From positions 55,612,587-55,676,586 of the forward strand of contig NC_057761.1 in assembly GCF_010389155.1 (NCBI RefSeq): DNA of 64,000 bases, written 5' to 3'. Position 1 is the stretch's first letter. Each line of letters starts with the position of its first letter. The notes beneath the pieces are model-generated. The model was not told the DNA's origin and did not search any database. It saw only the letters and a list, made by a program, of their open reading frames with translations. Positions 23,909-33,867 of this stretch are shown in pieces. The translations under genes and the position numbers were made by a program. This DNA is from Erigeron canadensis. Lineage: Eukaryota > Streptophyta > Magnoliopsida > Asterales > Asteraceae.

Positions 23909-24903
23909 CACTATAAAAAAAATTTCATTTGTTCACGTTTGGTTATAAAAAGTATGAAAAAATTTATAAATTTAATCACATATAAAAATATAACTACAAC
24001 AATTAGTCAATTCTACACACTTTATTTTACACAATTTTAAAAAGTGCATAGAATTTGTGGAATTGTTTGCACTTAAAAATGTGTACAAATAATCTACATG
24101 AAAAAGTACGAAAAAATTTAGAAGTTTCACATTTAAAAATGTGAAGAAAAAATGTACACACTAATAAATGTGTATAAATTTTATATTTTATGCACTTATA
24201 AGTGTGGAGATCATTTCTTCGCAAATGATTTCTACGCACTTAAGTAGAATTCATCCGCAAAGAAATGATTTTTCAGTGCCAAAAAAATGATCTTTATTAA
24301 AGGCGTGTACAAATATATTTTTTTTCACACATTTAAATGTAAAACTTGTAACTTTTTTCGCACTTTTTAATGTAGACTATTTGTACGCAAATTTAAGTGC
24401 AAACAACTTAACAAAATCTTACGCATTTTTAAAAACTGCATAGAAAAAATGCGTACAAACAACAAATTTGTTGTAGTGTGTAGAAAAAAATTACATTTAA
24501 AAGTGTGAATAAATTTCAAAAGTTAGAACTTTTTCACACTTATAAGTGTGTAAACAAAATGTTCACACTTAAAAGTGTGAACAATTGTCAAATATTTTCA
24601 CACTTAAAAGTGTGAAAGTCAATTTGTAGCACATGATTTCTTCACACTCTCCATGTGTGAAGAAAATAAGTGTTACAAATTTAAGTGTGAAACTGTGAAC
24701 AATTGATATATTTTTACACACTTTCAAGGGTGAAATTTCTTTTCCACATGTATAAGTGTGTAAATATTTTATTTTTTTTGAATTTCTTTACACTTTTAAA
24801 TGTAAATTAATTCTACACACTTTTAAATATGATTAAATTAACAAAAGTTTTCACATTTTTTAAAAATAAAAAAAAATGAGAAAATAACATATTTGTTGTA
24901 GTG
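23909..24903. mobile_element. CACTA-type element interrupted by a second one
   Basis: The left end reads CACTATAAAA (23909) and the right end TTTGTTGTAGTG (24892-24903). The region contains more than a dozen copies of palindromic CACACTTAAAAGTGTG-like units. A second right end TTTGTTGTAGTG at 24467-24478 and a left end AACTACAACAA at 23992 fit an inner element of the same type. The outer flanks do not show a matching 3-bp duplication, so the outer limits are inferred. No transposase is present. Confidence 0.6.
23992..24478. mobile_element. Inner miniature CACTA element
   Basis: The ends AACTACAACAA (first base changed from C) and TTTGTTGTAGTG are near-complementary, and the flanks TAT/TGT agree at two of three bases. 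The 487-bp length is close to that of the clean copy at 845-1308, and the interior holds the same CACACTT/AAGTGTG words. The 70-aa minus-strand frame within it arises from the repeats. Confidence 0.55.
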
Positions 24904-25313
24904 AGTCAAAAATATATATAATTACTACATTTTCTCTTTCATCAAAAATGAAAAATAAACAGAAAAGCTTTTAGACAAGTGAGTTGTAAAAAATCTTAGT
25001 GAGTGGTAGAAAATCTTCACCAAGGATGGTTGACAACCACCAATAATTTACATTAATTTATATCTATATGTCGAAGATATTGTCTTAACACTCTCCTATA
25101 AACGTACGTTAACACTTGTGAAGACCATTCTTGATGGTCCATAATTACTACGTACTTTGTTGTTACTTCTACGTGAGTTGTATTGTAAAAGAGATTTGGA
25201 TGTCTATGTCTGGATTTCATCTCTAGTTAGTTTAGTGATGAAGTAAGCAATATTAATTGCATTCAAATTAGTTTTATCTAATTTTTGCTTTGTATTCTTC
25301 TTTGTACATGTAA
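24904..25313. other. No gene seen
   Basis: Intergenic DNA between the CACTA pair and the plastid-derived insertion. No recognisable signals. Confidence 0.4.
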
Positions 25314-25339
25314 AAGAGATCTTATATATAAAAAGTAAG

Positions 25340-25470
25340 TAAGTAACTGCTCAGTGCTGCCTTCCGCGGGTTTTGAGCCACAATACCTCAACGGTGTATG
25401 GAGGAGGTTAAGATGTAGGCAGACCTTACCTCTACTTAAGTAGAGAGGTTGCTTCCAGTTTCTACCTAAA
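25340..25470 (+). repeat. SINE-like fragment
   Basis: The text GGAGGAGGTTAAGATGTAGG, CAGACCTTACCTCTACTTAAG and TAGAGAGGTTGCTTCCAG matches, from memory, a short interspersed repeat common in asterid genomes. It has no clear A/B boxes here, so it is a fragment. Confidence 0.45.
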
Positions 25471-25482
25471 TGGTAGAAAATG

Positions 25483-25852
25483 TTCAAACATCATATGTGG
25501 ATTGGTGGATTTTTCATAGTTGGTGCTGCTGTGCATGCGGCCATTTTCATGGTAAGAGGCTATGATCCAACTACTCGATACAACGATCTATTAGACTGTG
25601 TTCTTAGACATCGCGATGCAATCATATCCCATCTCAACTGGGCATGTATATTTCTGGGCTTTCACAGTTTTGGTTTGTATATTCATAATGATACCATGAG
25701 CGCTTTAGGGCATCCTCAAGATATATTTTCAGATACCGCTATCCAATTACAACCCGTCTTTGCTCAATGGATACAAAACACCCACGCTTTAGCACCTGGT
25801 GTAACGGCTCCTGGTGCAACAACAAGCACCAGTTTAACTTGGGGGGCGGTTA
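25483..25852 (+). pseudogene. psaA: Nuclear copy of plastid psaA (partial)
   Basis: An open frame reads [20 protein letters not shown], later [20 protein letters not shown] and [20 protein letters not shown], and ends at SLTWG. This is an internal piece of PsaA, a photosystem I core subunit that is encoded in the plastid. It covers only about 120 of roughly 750 residues and starts and stops abruptly inside the protein, so it is a plastid-to-nucleus transfer, not a gene. Compared with PsaA as I remember it, there are Arg-to-Cys and Arg-to-His changes of the type made by methyl-C decay, and one G is lost in the final G-run. No internal stop has arisen, which points to a fairly recent transfer. 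Confidence 0.92.
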
Positions 25853-25873
25853 CTTAGAAGAGATCTTATATAT

Positions 25874-27121
25874 GTAATTACTTAACTACGTATTATGTTA
25901 TTTAGTTATTAATTATTTATTTTCTGTTTCTTTATTAATCAAACAAATAAAATAAGTAAGTATGCAACTTAGAGAATCATATATAATTCTCCTTACTATA
26001 TAGCATACACCTAATTAAAGTTTCATGCATATTGATAATCAATTACTCTTCATCCCATTAGAAATAAAATATCTTATATGATCATTTAAAATCTTTATTT
26101 TTAAACTTAATTTGACTTTAAATAAATGTTTTTGTGTTATACAAAATTTGATAAAAGTTATAACAATGAAAATATATATAACACAATCAATTCATAAAAA
26201 TTTATATAGCACAAAGAAAATTATATAAGATCAAAAAGACTTTAAAAATTTAAAACATGACACTTTGATAAGACCAAAAGATTATTATCTTATTAATAAC
26301 GGAAATGATTAATCCTCTTAACTAGTTGGCCTAAAAATTTTCTTAATAACAAAATGATAACATGTGAAAAAATCAGAGAGCAAGATTAGGAAAGAGAATT
26401 AGTGGATACCACTTGTCACCTTCTTAATGTATTAGGAAGATTATTAGGTTATTTGGTTAGGAGAATTTATCATTTTTCTATTAATAATTATTAGTGGGTT
26501 GGTACGTGTGTGGTACTTTTCATTGTGTACCTTCCATGGTGCGTTTGTGCTTATTTTTATTGTTGCTACCGTTTTCCTTTCTAACTTTCTTTTCATATCA
26601 AACATAAAATCACATATTCACAGTATTATTAATTAACTTTTAAACGATTGTGAAATAATATAACAATAATAAAGAGATACCCATTAACTGTTGTGAGTTT
26701 ACGGGTTTTTTTTTTTTCATAAGTCAAAAAAGTTTTTTTCTGCTTTAAACATAAGTAGTCATGTCCATGAAATAAATATATATTCTTAGTAAATTGATTT
26801 TTGATGACAACTTTTGATGTTCTTTTAGTCAAAGCTAATTCAAGAATGCTTTTCTTAAACAACGAAAAGCTAGCGAGCAAACAGTAATTTCTTTTGGTTT
26901 CCATCAAATATAGACGAATTAAAAATTTACACAGTAACGGTATGATTCGAGCAACCATCAATATGACAAATACCACAACTTAATCAATACGAAAGCCAAA
27001 GAAGAAACATATGGAAATTAACTCCATATAAATATTGATTCCAGTTTACCGTTTTTTCAACGTTAGTTAAATAAAAAGAGAAATAAAAAAATGTACAGTA
27101 TATAATTTGAAATATACATAC
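25874..27121. other. Intergenic; probable old Stowaway copy
   Basis: The segment 26041-26285 (ACTCTTCATCCCATTAGAAA at the left, a loosely complementary right end near 26270) looks like a decayed Stowaway MITE. The segment 26290-26490 is similar to 3120-3270. The minus-strand frame at 26629-26976 has no recognisable domain and does not continue the RPA1-like exon upstream of it. Confidence 0.4.
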
Positions 27122-27295
27122 CAATTCATCAACAAAGATCTTCTCGAACGTTTTGATTTTCTTCGGGTTGTTCCACTCCGAAACAGTCCATACATGCACA
27201 ACACGGAGTCGTAGATGATGACCAACATGTGTTGGCTTAAGATCTTCAAGATTAACTAATGTGGTCTTATTTTTTGTTGTTGAATAAGAAGCCAT
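27122..27295 (-). pseudogene. RPA1-like (OB-fold) gene, first coding exon only
   Basis: The exon encodes 58 residues starting MASYSTTKNKTTLVNLEDLK and ending TFEKIFVDEL. This is the typical N-terminus of plant replication protein A 70-kDa-like OB-fold proteins, which bind single-stranded DNA. A GT donor (GTATGT) follows at 27121. Upstream there is a 5' UTR intron with GT/AG borders (27417-27303), a telo-box and a TATA box, so the front of a gene is intact. No second OB-fold exon could be found in the next 1.2 kb downstream on the minus strand. It is either a truncated duplicate or a gene with a very distant next exon. Helitrons also carry RPA-like ORFs, but the promoter structure here looks host-like. 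Confidence 0.6.
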
Positions 27296-27435
27296 AATTA
27301 ACCTATAATGGACAACAAACTAAATTAAAAGAGATAATAATAACAATAACATAAGAATTCAATCTTAAATAATAATAATAATGATTAAATATGAACAAAA
27401 TATATAAATAAAAAAACCTTTTTAGTAGTCGATCG

Positions 27436-27443
27436 TAGGGTTT
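27436..27443 (-). promoter_or_regulatory. Telo-box (AAACCCTA)
   Basis: On the minus strand this reads AAACCCTA. It lies in the likely 5' leader of the RPA1-like exon, about 45 bp after the TATA tract. Telo-boxes are known in promoters and leaders of plant replication and translation genes, which fits an RPA-type gene. Confidence 0.45.
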
Positions 27444-27484
27444 TTTTTTTTTGTTGAGAATATGTGAGGATTTTTTCTAAGTGG

Positions 27485-27494
27485 TATATATATA
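27485..27494 (-). promoter_or_regulatory. Probable TATA box of the RPA1-like exon
   Basis: TATATATATA about 70 bp upstream of the 5' UTR intron donor and about 190 bp from the ATG. The spacing suits a TATA box, but the surrounding DNA is AT-rich, so chance is possible. Confidence 0.35.
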
Positions 27495-27499
27495 GATAA

Positions 27500-29704
27500 T
27501 AATAATAATAATATAGATTTTTTTATAAGATTTTTTTATTAAAGGTCGGTCATTTATTAAATAAATATTAATAGAGGATTAATAATTAAGGATGGAGTAT
27601 AAGTTAAGGAGGAGGATTAGGATGTAAGTGTACCCAACCTGCTCTTTTAGTTATATTATAAATAGATTATATCTTTGTAAATACATTAGAGAAGTATGTG
27701 ATTTTCTTAAAGTTTCATGAAGAAGGCAAAGTTTTGGTTGAGTGGGTTACTCCAATATCAAAAGCAAAGCACCAAACAGATCAAGAATGTAGTATATGCA
27801 ACTTGACTTGAGGGAAACAGCAAGCTAGGCATATATGTGTGTGGCTTTGTTCCTATAAATACATTTGGATTAATTTCTTGGGAAGCCTTTCTTTATTTGT
27901 TCATAAAGATCAAAGATTCATATCCAAATTGCTCATAAACTCCCATTTTTGGTAACATATCCAATACATATATGCTTCGTTGGATGATCAATAAAGTGGA
28001 TACCAACTGATCAAATACAACTTTTCCTGACCACTTACCGTGGCTAATGATGACCTTTTTCAACACTATTGAAACCTTAAAATGAAATATTGTTCCATTT
28101 TCTGATGCACTCACTTATATAGTGCAATTGCAGGTATTTGTGTTGATAGAATCTAGTTTAGACTTTCTTCTATCTTTTTTGATACAATTATTTTTCAATA
28201 GTGTTTGGATATTTCAAGACTTGAATGAGAAACGACTATAGCTAGGACCACCATATACGCAACTTGTGTCTAAGAACTACACCTATTGATAGTGTAATAC
28301 TGAATCATTCTGCAGATAGCAAGTATGAATCTACACTGTTTGAGTTGTTTCCCATTCAAAATGCATGCAACTTGGCTCTTTTCATGAGTGAATTAGTTAG
28401 TGATGGCTCTCTTTTAATTATCAGACATACTAAAATATCAGACATTCTCCTAATGTGTCAAGGACTATTGATGCATAACAAATGACTCTTTAATTTTGTT
28501 CATCGACAAGTTTATGCAGGGTCGGTTGCAATTTGAATGCATCCTGGCTTTAAAATATTTGTATAGTCTACTTGCACATCATTGCATAACAAATGAGTAT
28601 CTCTTATTGTTCAATCTAACAACTTGCAGGAATTTGTTCATTTAGTACAAATGTCTCCAATCCAATCATCTAGCATTGTTTGAAGTGGAGCCACATCGAA
28701 TCAAGGGGATTAAGTTGCACCCAAGTACCCAACGATTATTTTTCAATGCAATTGACCTATTTTTTAGGGGTTGATATAGGTATATGTAGGTAGGTGCACC
28801 TTTAGGCATGTGCTAGTTATGCCTTTTGTCTTATTAACTTACCTAACATACCTCCTAGGCCTCCTTTAATTGAGCTTATTGGCCTACTTCTTCTATTCAG
28901 GTCTATGGTCTTACCATATGTTAATCATAGAACCTAAGGATGCCCCAATGGCAAGCACAAGTGGGTTTAAAAAGCTCATATGTGAAGGAGTTGGGTACTT
29001 GGGTTTAGTGCAATCTTGTAAATGGGCCATGCTCAGGAAGAAAATAAGCCCATTTCATGTGGAAGCGTTGCTTTGTATAAACCTCTTAAATCAGTAGGAC
29101 TCCTTGCGTCAACACCACAATTCAAACAATAATTTCAAGATATCACAAGATTCAATTTTTTGAATCTTGACCATTAATTTAAAATCAATGGTCTAGATCA
29201 TCCAAATTTACCCCTCAAGTTATCTCAGGTTTTGATATAACTACCACAGACACTTTTTAGTATCTTGTACAGTGTGTTCAAAAAATTGTACAGTGTAATA
29301 GATTTATTAAAATTTGTGGTACGGATATGATTTCTCGATCTTATATTTGCAAAAGTAGTGTACATATTCACAAGCGGAAGACCAAATGCAAGTACAATGA
29401 TTGTATCATGTCAGTCATGCAAAAGCCCAAATGCAAGTAAGTGCCATGTAAGGCCAATGCTTCCATTGCCATCCCTAGATTAAGTTCTCTACATACAGAG
29501 GAAAAAAGCTGAAGCTCATTCGAATGCTGCCGCTTTTAATCCTAGTTCCAGGCATGGACCTAGTATACAACGTTTAGAATTTATTACAAGTAAAAACAGG
29601 GCTGCCCCTGAGCATTTGGTGGCCCTGTAGATAATTTCTATTACAAAGGCCTTAAAAACATGGACAAAAATATGAAAGCTTAAAAAGAAGTGTTGAATCA
29701 CTAG
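27500..29704. other. No gene recognised
   Basis: The region contains moderately protein-like short frames at 27893-28114 (minus), 28264-28485 (plus) and 28870-29097 (plus). None has a domain that I recognise, and none can be joined by splice sites into a longer product. They may be remnants of a decayed gene or transposon. Confidence 0.35.
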
Positions 29705-29707
29705 ATA

Positions 29708-30591
29708 ACCAATGAACTTTTCTTATTGTAAATGGTTGTCCAGTAAACATTTTTATTAATATATATTACTCGCAAACTTGTAAAATTTGGGTACATGATC
29801 CACCAACTTTTGATCTGTTACCCTTAATAGCCAGTTAAATGCATTTTTCTTTTAATAAAGTTGTGACATGGATATTACGTTGACATAAAATTAAAGAATT
29901 TAATCACCAGATTACCAACGAGCTTTTCCATTTGTACATGAATGCCCAACAAACTTCTAAAATTTGTACATGGTTCACCAATTGTTGAATTATTTACCGA
30001 TTAATATCGTTTTAGGTGATATGGCAGTGACGTGGACTATTTAAAAATACGATATGAATTCCTAATCAACAATGATATATAAAAAAACCATACCCCCCCC
30101 CCCCTCCTATGTTAGGGATATTAGATAACGAAAAAGACATATGACATTATAGGGTTCATGCCAACTAGGGGAAAGGGGAACGAACATTTGATTCTTATAT
30201 ACAGCTTTGGTGATTCGGAATCCATATCTTCTTACTTTTAGTCCAAGCCATTTATTAAGTGCCGCATTACCTAAAAAGAGGGTAATCGATAAATAGGTAA
30301 TGAGTTGGTGAACCATGTACAACTTTTACAAGTGTACAATTCATTACAAGTTTGTTGGGCAACCATGTACAAATAGAAAAGTTTGTTGGTAATCTGGTTA
30401 TTAAACTCTTTAATTTTTTTTCACATAATTTCCACGTCACAATTTTATTAAAAGAAAAATGTATTTAACCGACTATTATGGGTAACAGGTCAAAATTTGG
30501 TGAATCAAGCACAAATTTTACAAGTTTGTGGGGAATATATGTCGATAAAATGTTTATTGGGTAACAATGTACAAAATGAAAAGTTCGTTTT
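29708..30591. repeat. Large inverted repeat with unrelated centre
   Basis: The left arm (about 29708-30055) and right arm (about 30300-30591) are inverted copies. For example TTGTAAAATTTGGGTACATG on the left matches, reversed, CAAGCACAAATTTTACAAG on the right. Each arm itself contains two diverged copies of a unit with CCAAC(A/G)AACTTTT, TTTGTACATG and GCCCAACAAACTT. The centre (30060-30300) begins with a C-run of 13 and has a 71-aa minus-strand frame of unknown origin. This could be a foldback transposon that captured DNA. Confidence 0.6.
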
Positions 30592-31170
30592 CCTAAAAAG
30601 AATTAAGCATAGTTGTTTATTAATATATATATATATTAAAAACAAAAGGTACGGAAATGTGTGCAAATAATAGTAACAGGCCAATTTATTTCTTTAGGTC
30701 CGTTTTCATTTTCCTAATGGGTCACTGCATTTTCTTTTGGACCTATCTTATATTCTTAATTTTAGGCTTTGACAAATTATATTTTGATTTTTTAAATTTT
30801 TTCCAATTTGATTTACAAAAGATCATTTATTTTAATTGCATATTATTATTTTTTAAGCTATTAATTTAAGAGATAAGCTGGTAACTTCACTAATTTGTAA
30901 ACTATATTGTTAACGTAAATATAAATTTTTGATTCATATAAAACAATTATGCATCATGGACTTGTACATTATTGAATAAAATTTATATATATGATAACAA
31001 ATCAAAATTTATTTTATAATAAGTGTAAATTATCATTATCAACTCTATAGTCCAGCGTAACGTAACCCAATCTGTGCCGCTTCCATAAATATAGATTGCT
31101 AATAAATTCGGAAATTACCATATATTGAATTGGGCCCTGACTTGCCATAACTAAAAAACTATAGCGCCTG
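30592..31170. other. 5' flank of the 31275 gene
   Basis: AT-rich DNA. Close to the gene, TTGGGCCCTGA (31130-31140) contains a GGGCC site-II-like element of the kind found in promoters of constitutively expressed plant genes. Confidence 0.4.
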
Positions 31171-31178
31171 TATAAAAG
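31171..31178 (+). promoter_or_regulatory. TATA box of the 31275 gene
   Basis: TATAAAAG, followed by CCCACAATCCCCCC, lies 104 bp upstream of the start codon and about 30 bp downstream of a GGGCC element. Spacing and sequence are those of a plant TATA box. Confidence 0.55.
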
Positions 31179-31274
31179 CCCACAATCCCCCCATTAATCC
31201 ATTATCATCGAATTACCCTAAAAACAGATTTAAAAAAAAATAAAAAACTCTCTTTAGTTCGAAAACAATTATAT

Positions 31275-32042
31275 ATGGTGATGGAATTAGAAGCGGGAGA
31301 AGCGATTATGGAGTATCCTGTAGTTTTATACAATGGAGAGCGTCAAATAAAAGTTGGCAGCATTGATATGCATCCGAATATTGAGTTTAAGGAGTTTCGA
31401 ACAAAAGTATCCGAGATGGTTGGTGTTTCGTACAATAATCTGACGACTTACTTTGTCAACAACGATCGAATGGAGCTTCCAGTCGACGACCGAAAGCTTT
31501 TGATCACGGGTAAGGTTGACTTGTCGACTTTTGGGTCAAACAAGCAGAAAGGCTACTTCCATGTCGTTGCGAAACGTTCAAGAAAAGAACGTCGTCACAA
31601 GAAAGTTAGTAAACAAGCCGGTCTTACAGAGTTAGCTGTCGCCGATTTGTTTGATTTTCGATCGAAAGAAAGTGAAATCGTTGCTCCAACGATAATGCCA
31701 GTACACGATAAGGTTGAAATTTGGTTACAAGAATTGGAGATGAACAAGAAACGGGCGGATGATTTGTATATGCATACGAATGCAAACTTTCCAAGTATTA
31801 ACGAAGCGTACCCTGAGGCACAGAGGCCTAAGTATCGACCGTTGTGTTTGATCTGCTCAAAAGCGGATCAACAGGGCACGAAACCACCGTTTCACTTTTG
31901 TAGATATGACAAGATACTCCACGGTGTTTCACGGCCACTCTATGGACCGATTGCCCCGCCACGCGGCAAGTTTCTGCTTTGGGATGACTTAAAGTGGGCT
32001 TTCCATGGTGTCGATCTATTGAAGGATATTTTTCATATGTAG
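31275..32042 (+). CDS. Conserved plant protein of unknown function, 255 aa, intronless
   Basis: An uninterrupted 255-codon frame with balanced codon use, a TATA box 100 bp upstream and a normal leader. The N-terminal 100 residues (YPVVLYNGERQIKVGSIDMH, then FKEFRTKVSEMVGVS and NLTTYFV) have the alternating pattern of a beta-grasp, ubiquitin- or PB1-like fold; that is my inference. A basic stretch RSRKERRHKKVSKQ follows at about 101-114. The C-terminal third holds PLCLICSKAD and PPFHFCRYDKI, a Cys/His cluster that could bind zinc, and ends LLKDIFHM. I believe it belongs to the plant DUF7138 group, but I cannot confirm the number. No catalytic motif, signal peptide or membrane span is seen. A second in-frame ATG two codons downstream is an alternative start. 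Confidence 0.85.
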   Translation: MVMELEAGEAIMEYPVVLYNGERQIKVGSIDMHPNIEFKEFRTKVSEMVGVSYNNLTTYFVNNDRMELPVDDRKLLITGKVDLSTFGSNKQKGYFHVVAKRSRKERRHKKVSKQAGLTELAVADLFDFRSKESEIVAPTIMPVHDKVEIWLQELEMNKKRADDLYMHTNANFPSINEAYPEAQRPKYRPLCLICSKADQQGTKPPFHFCRYDKILHGVSRPLYGPIAPPRGKFLLWDDLKWAFHGVDLLKDIFHM

Positions 32043-32541
32043 AGCATCATTAATTTGCTAGTATATGTTCAGTGTTGACTTTATATTTGACTTTATGTTG
32101 ACTTTGTACTTGTATGTTTTTTCTCTATGATCTACTTTACTTGTTCTGGGCTTCTGGCATATCTCACACCAAAAAAAATTGGTACGTCCTTTCATCAAAT
32201 AAATATACAAAAAATAGTTATAAACCTGGTTTAATTGTATTGAACAATTTTGAGTGAATATAAGTGAAAGTTATATTATATGCTCTATCACAATTCACAA
32301 TTACATTAGGTTAGTTCATTATATGTGAAAGGAGTAGAATATAAGTGAAAGTTAATATGCTCTATCACAATTCACAATTACAAAGATTGTAGATGCAATA
32401 ATCAATTAAAGTTTTTACTATCATCTTTTGAAAGATATACAATTTATCAAGCCGGGCTAAGGACCTGGCTTGGGCAGTTGGGCTTAGCCTGGTTTGCCTA
32501 TCTACCAAAGTCTACAATTAATATATGGTTAGTCATATGGG
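32043..32541. other. 3' flank of the 31275 gene
   Basis: It holds TTGACTTTATATTTGACTTTATGTTGACTTTG just after the stop, written here only as a TTGACTTTA(T) triplication, and a 47-bp direct repeat around 32260 and 32337 (GAATATAAGTGAAAGTTA, then GCTCTATCACAATTCACAAT). No gene. Confidence 0.45.
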
Positions 32542-32546
32542 GTAAT

Positions 32547-33295
32547 CGTTGGAAATTCTGACTAAAATACTTGTCATCACTTTACTAATTACAATACAAT
32601 GAAAATAAATAAGCAAAGTAAAATAACAAGAATATGATGTGAAACCGAATATGAGCAACAACTGGTTCTAATCCTGCAGAAGATAACAAAATAGTAACAA
32701 TAACCGTAAAGGAACCGGGCTTGTGCTTGACACAATTCCCTTAAACAGATTCGTCGTCTGTTCCCAGGGTACACCGGCTCAAAGCAGAGTACTGCTGGAC
32801 TTAAACACTTGCCAGAAAGATGAACGGAACACGGGGATGGGATGCTATTTCAGAGAATTATAATGAGTTTTCTATGTGTGTGTTTTTCTCATATAATTCA
32901 TGTATTTTTCATATATTCTTCCAAGAAACAAAATGGTCCTTTTATACACACCAAATAGAAATGAAACTCATTTCATAATCAATATCAATAAATTGTTGTA
33001 ATGTTAATTGCAATTTATTATACGTTATGGAATACGTATTAGTGAATATGACTTTCAACTTGCACATAATTATGATATACATAAATCATACGTTATGAAG
33101 TTTTACTTCCAATTTTGCAATTAACACACCTTTGAGATTGACATTCATTCACTTTTAACTCAATTTGGACATGTCTTAATTTATTGTATAGTCTTGGTCA
33201 GAGACTACACACACATCAAAAGGTTCTCAATATATGTCATTCGATCATATATTTATCGATGTCCAAAGTTAGGAAAATACTCACTTTTTCCAACA
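32547..33295 (-). repeat. 3' LTR of the copia element
   Basis: In element sense it starts TGTTGGAAAAAGTGAG and ends with CAGAATTTCCAACG. The final A of the usual CA end is now G, a single change from the other LTR. Confidence 0.92.
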
Positions 33296-33867
33296 ATCCC
33301 CCACATGAATGGAGGTCGATCTCAGAAACAACAGTGTCCCATTCAAATTTCAACAGTTGAATCTTGCATACGAAAGGTAGGTGTTACTCTTTGAACCTTC
33401 GCTCATGAAACGCACTTAGTCTACTGGCTCAGAGTAGACGGCGATGTCTTTGAACTCGTCTGTCGTTTGTGTAGGCGACAATACGCTTCACACAAGACTC
33501 TCCCTGACAAAGTCAAGTCCTCATAGTTATGTCACTTATGGTCCTGGACATGCGCCTAGTTCTGCGAGAGCTGTTAAGTATTGTGCCCCATCAATACCCT
33601 AAGAAGCGACCCCACTTCTCTCTCACATAGGTGATTCACCACATAGGCTACCCGAATCATTAAAAGCCATAGGCTTAACCTTATAACTTGTCACTTTTAG
33701 GAATGGACTAGGAAGATTATTATGCCCTATAATAAACTCCCTTGTAAGGCGTGGGGTTTTATCAAATCCCCCCACAGTGACCTCGCCAGCTCATACAATT
33801 AGGTTTCCTATTGAACTCAGATCTTGGGATCTCCAGTCAGCTGAGTTAGGTTTTCCTTCATATAAGC

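Larger units (their letters stand above)
25314..25873. repeat. Insertion bounded by a 16-bp direct repeat
   Basis: AAGAGATCTTATATAT occurs at 25314-25329 and again at 25858-25873. Between the copies lie a SINE-like fragment (25330-25482) and a psaA fragment (25483-25852). The direct repeat looks like a long target duplication or a filled-in staggered break, so the two foreign pieces probably entered as one unit. Confidence 0.6.

Noticed and set aside
24480..24720. Regularly spaced palindromic repeats resembling a CRISPR array
   Set aside because: The units are CACTA sub-terminal motifs in both orientations with irregular spacing, inside an element with CACTA ends in plant nuclear DNA.
25483..25857. 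Functional nuclear psaA gene
   Set aside because: Only an internal sixth of the protein, with no start context, no transit peptide and abrupt ends; psaA is plastid-encoded.
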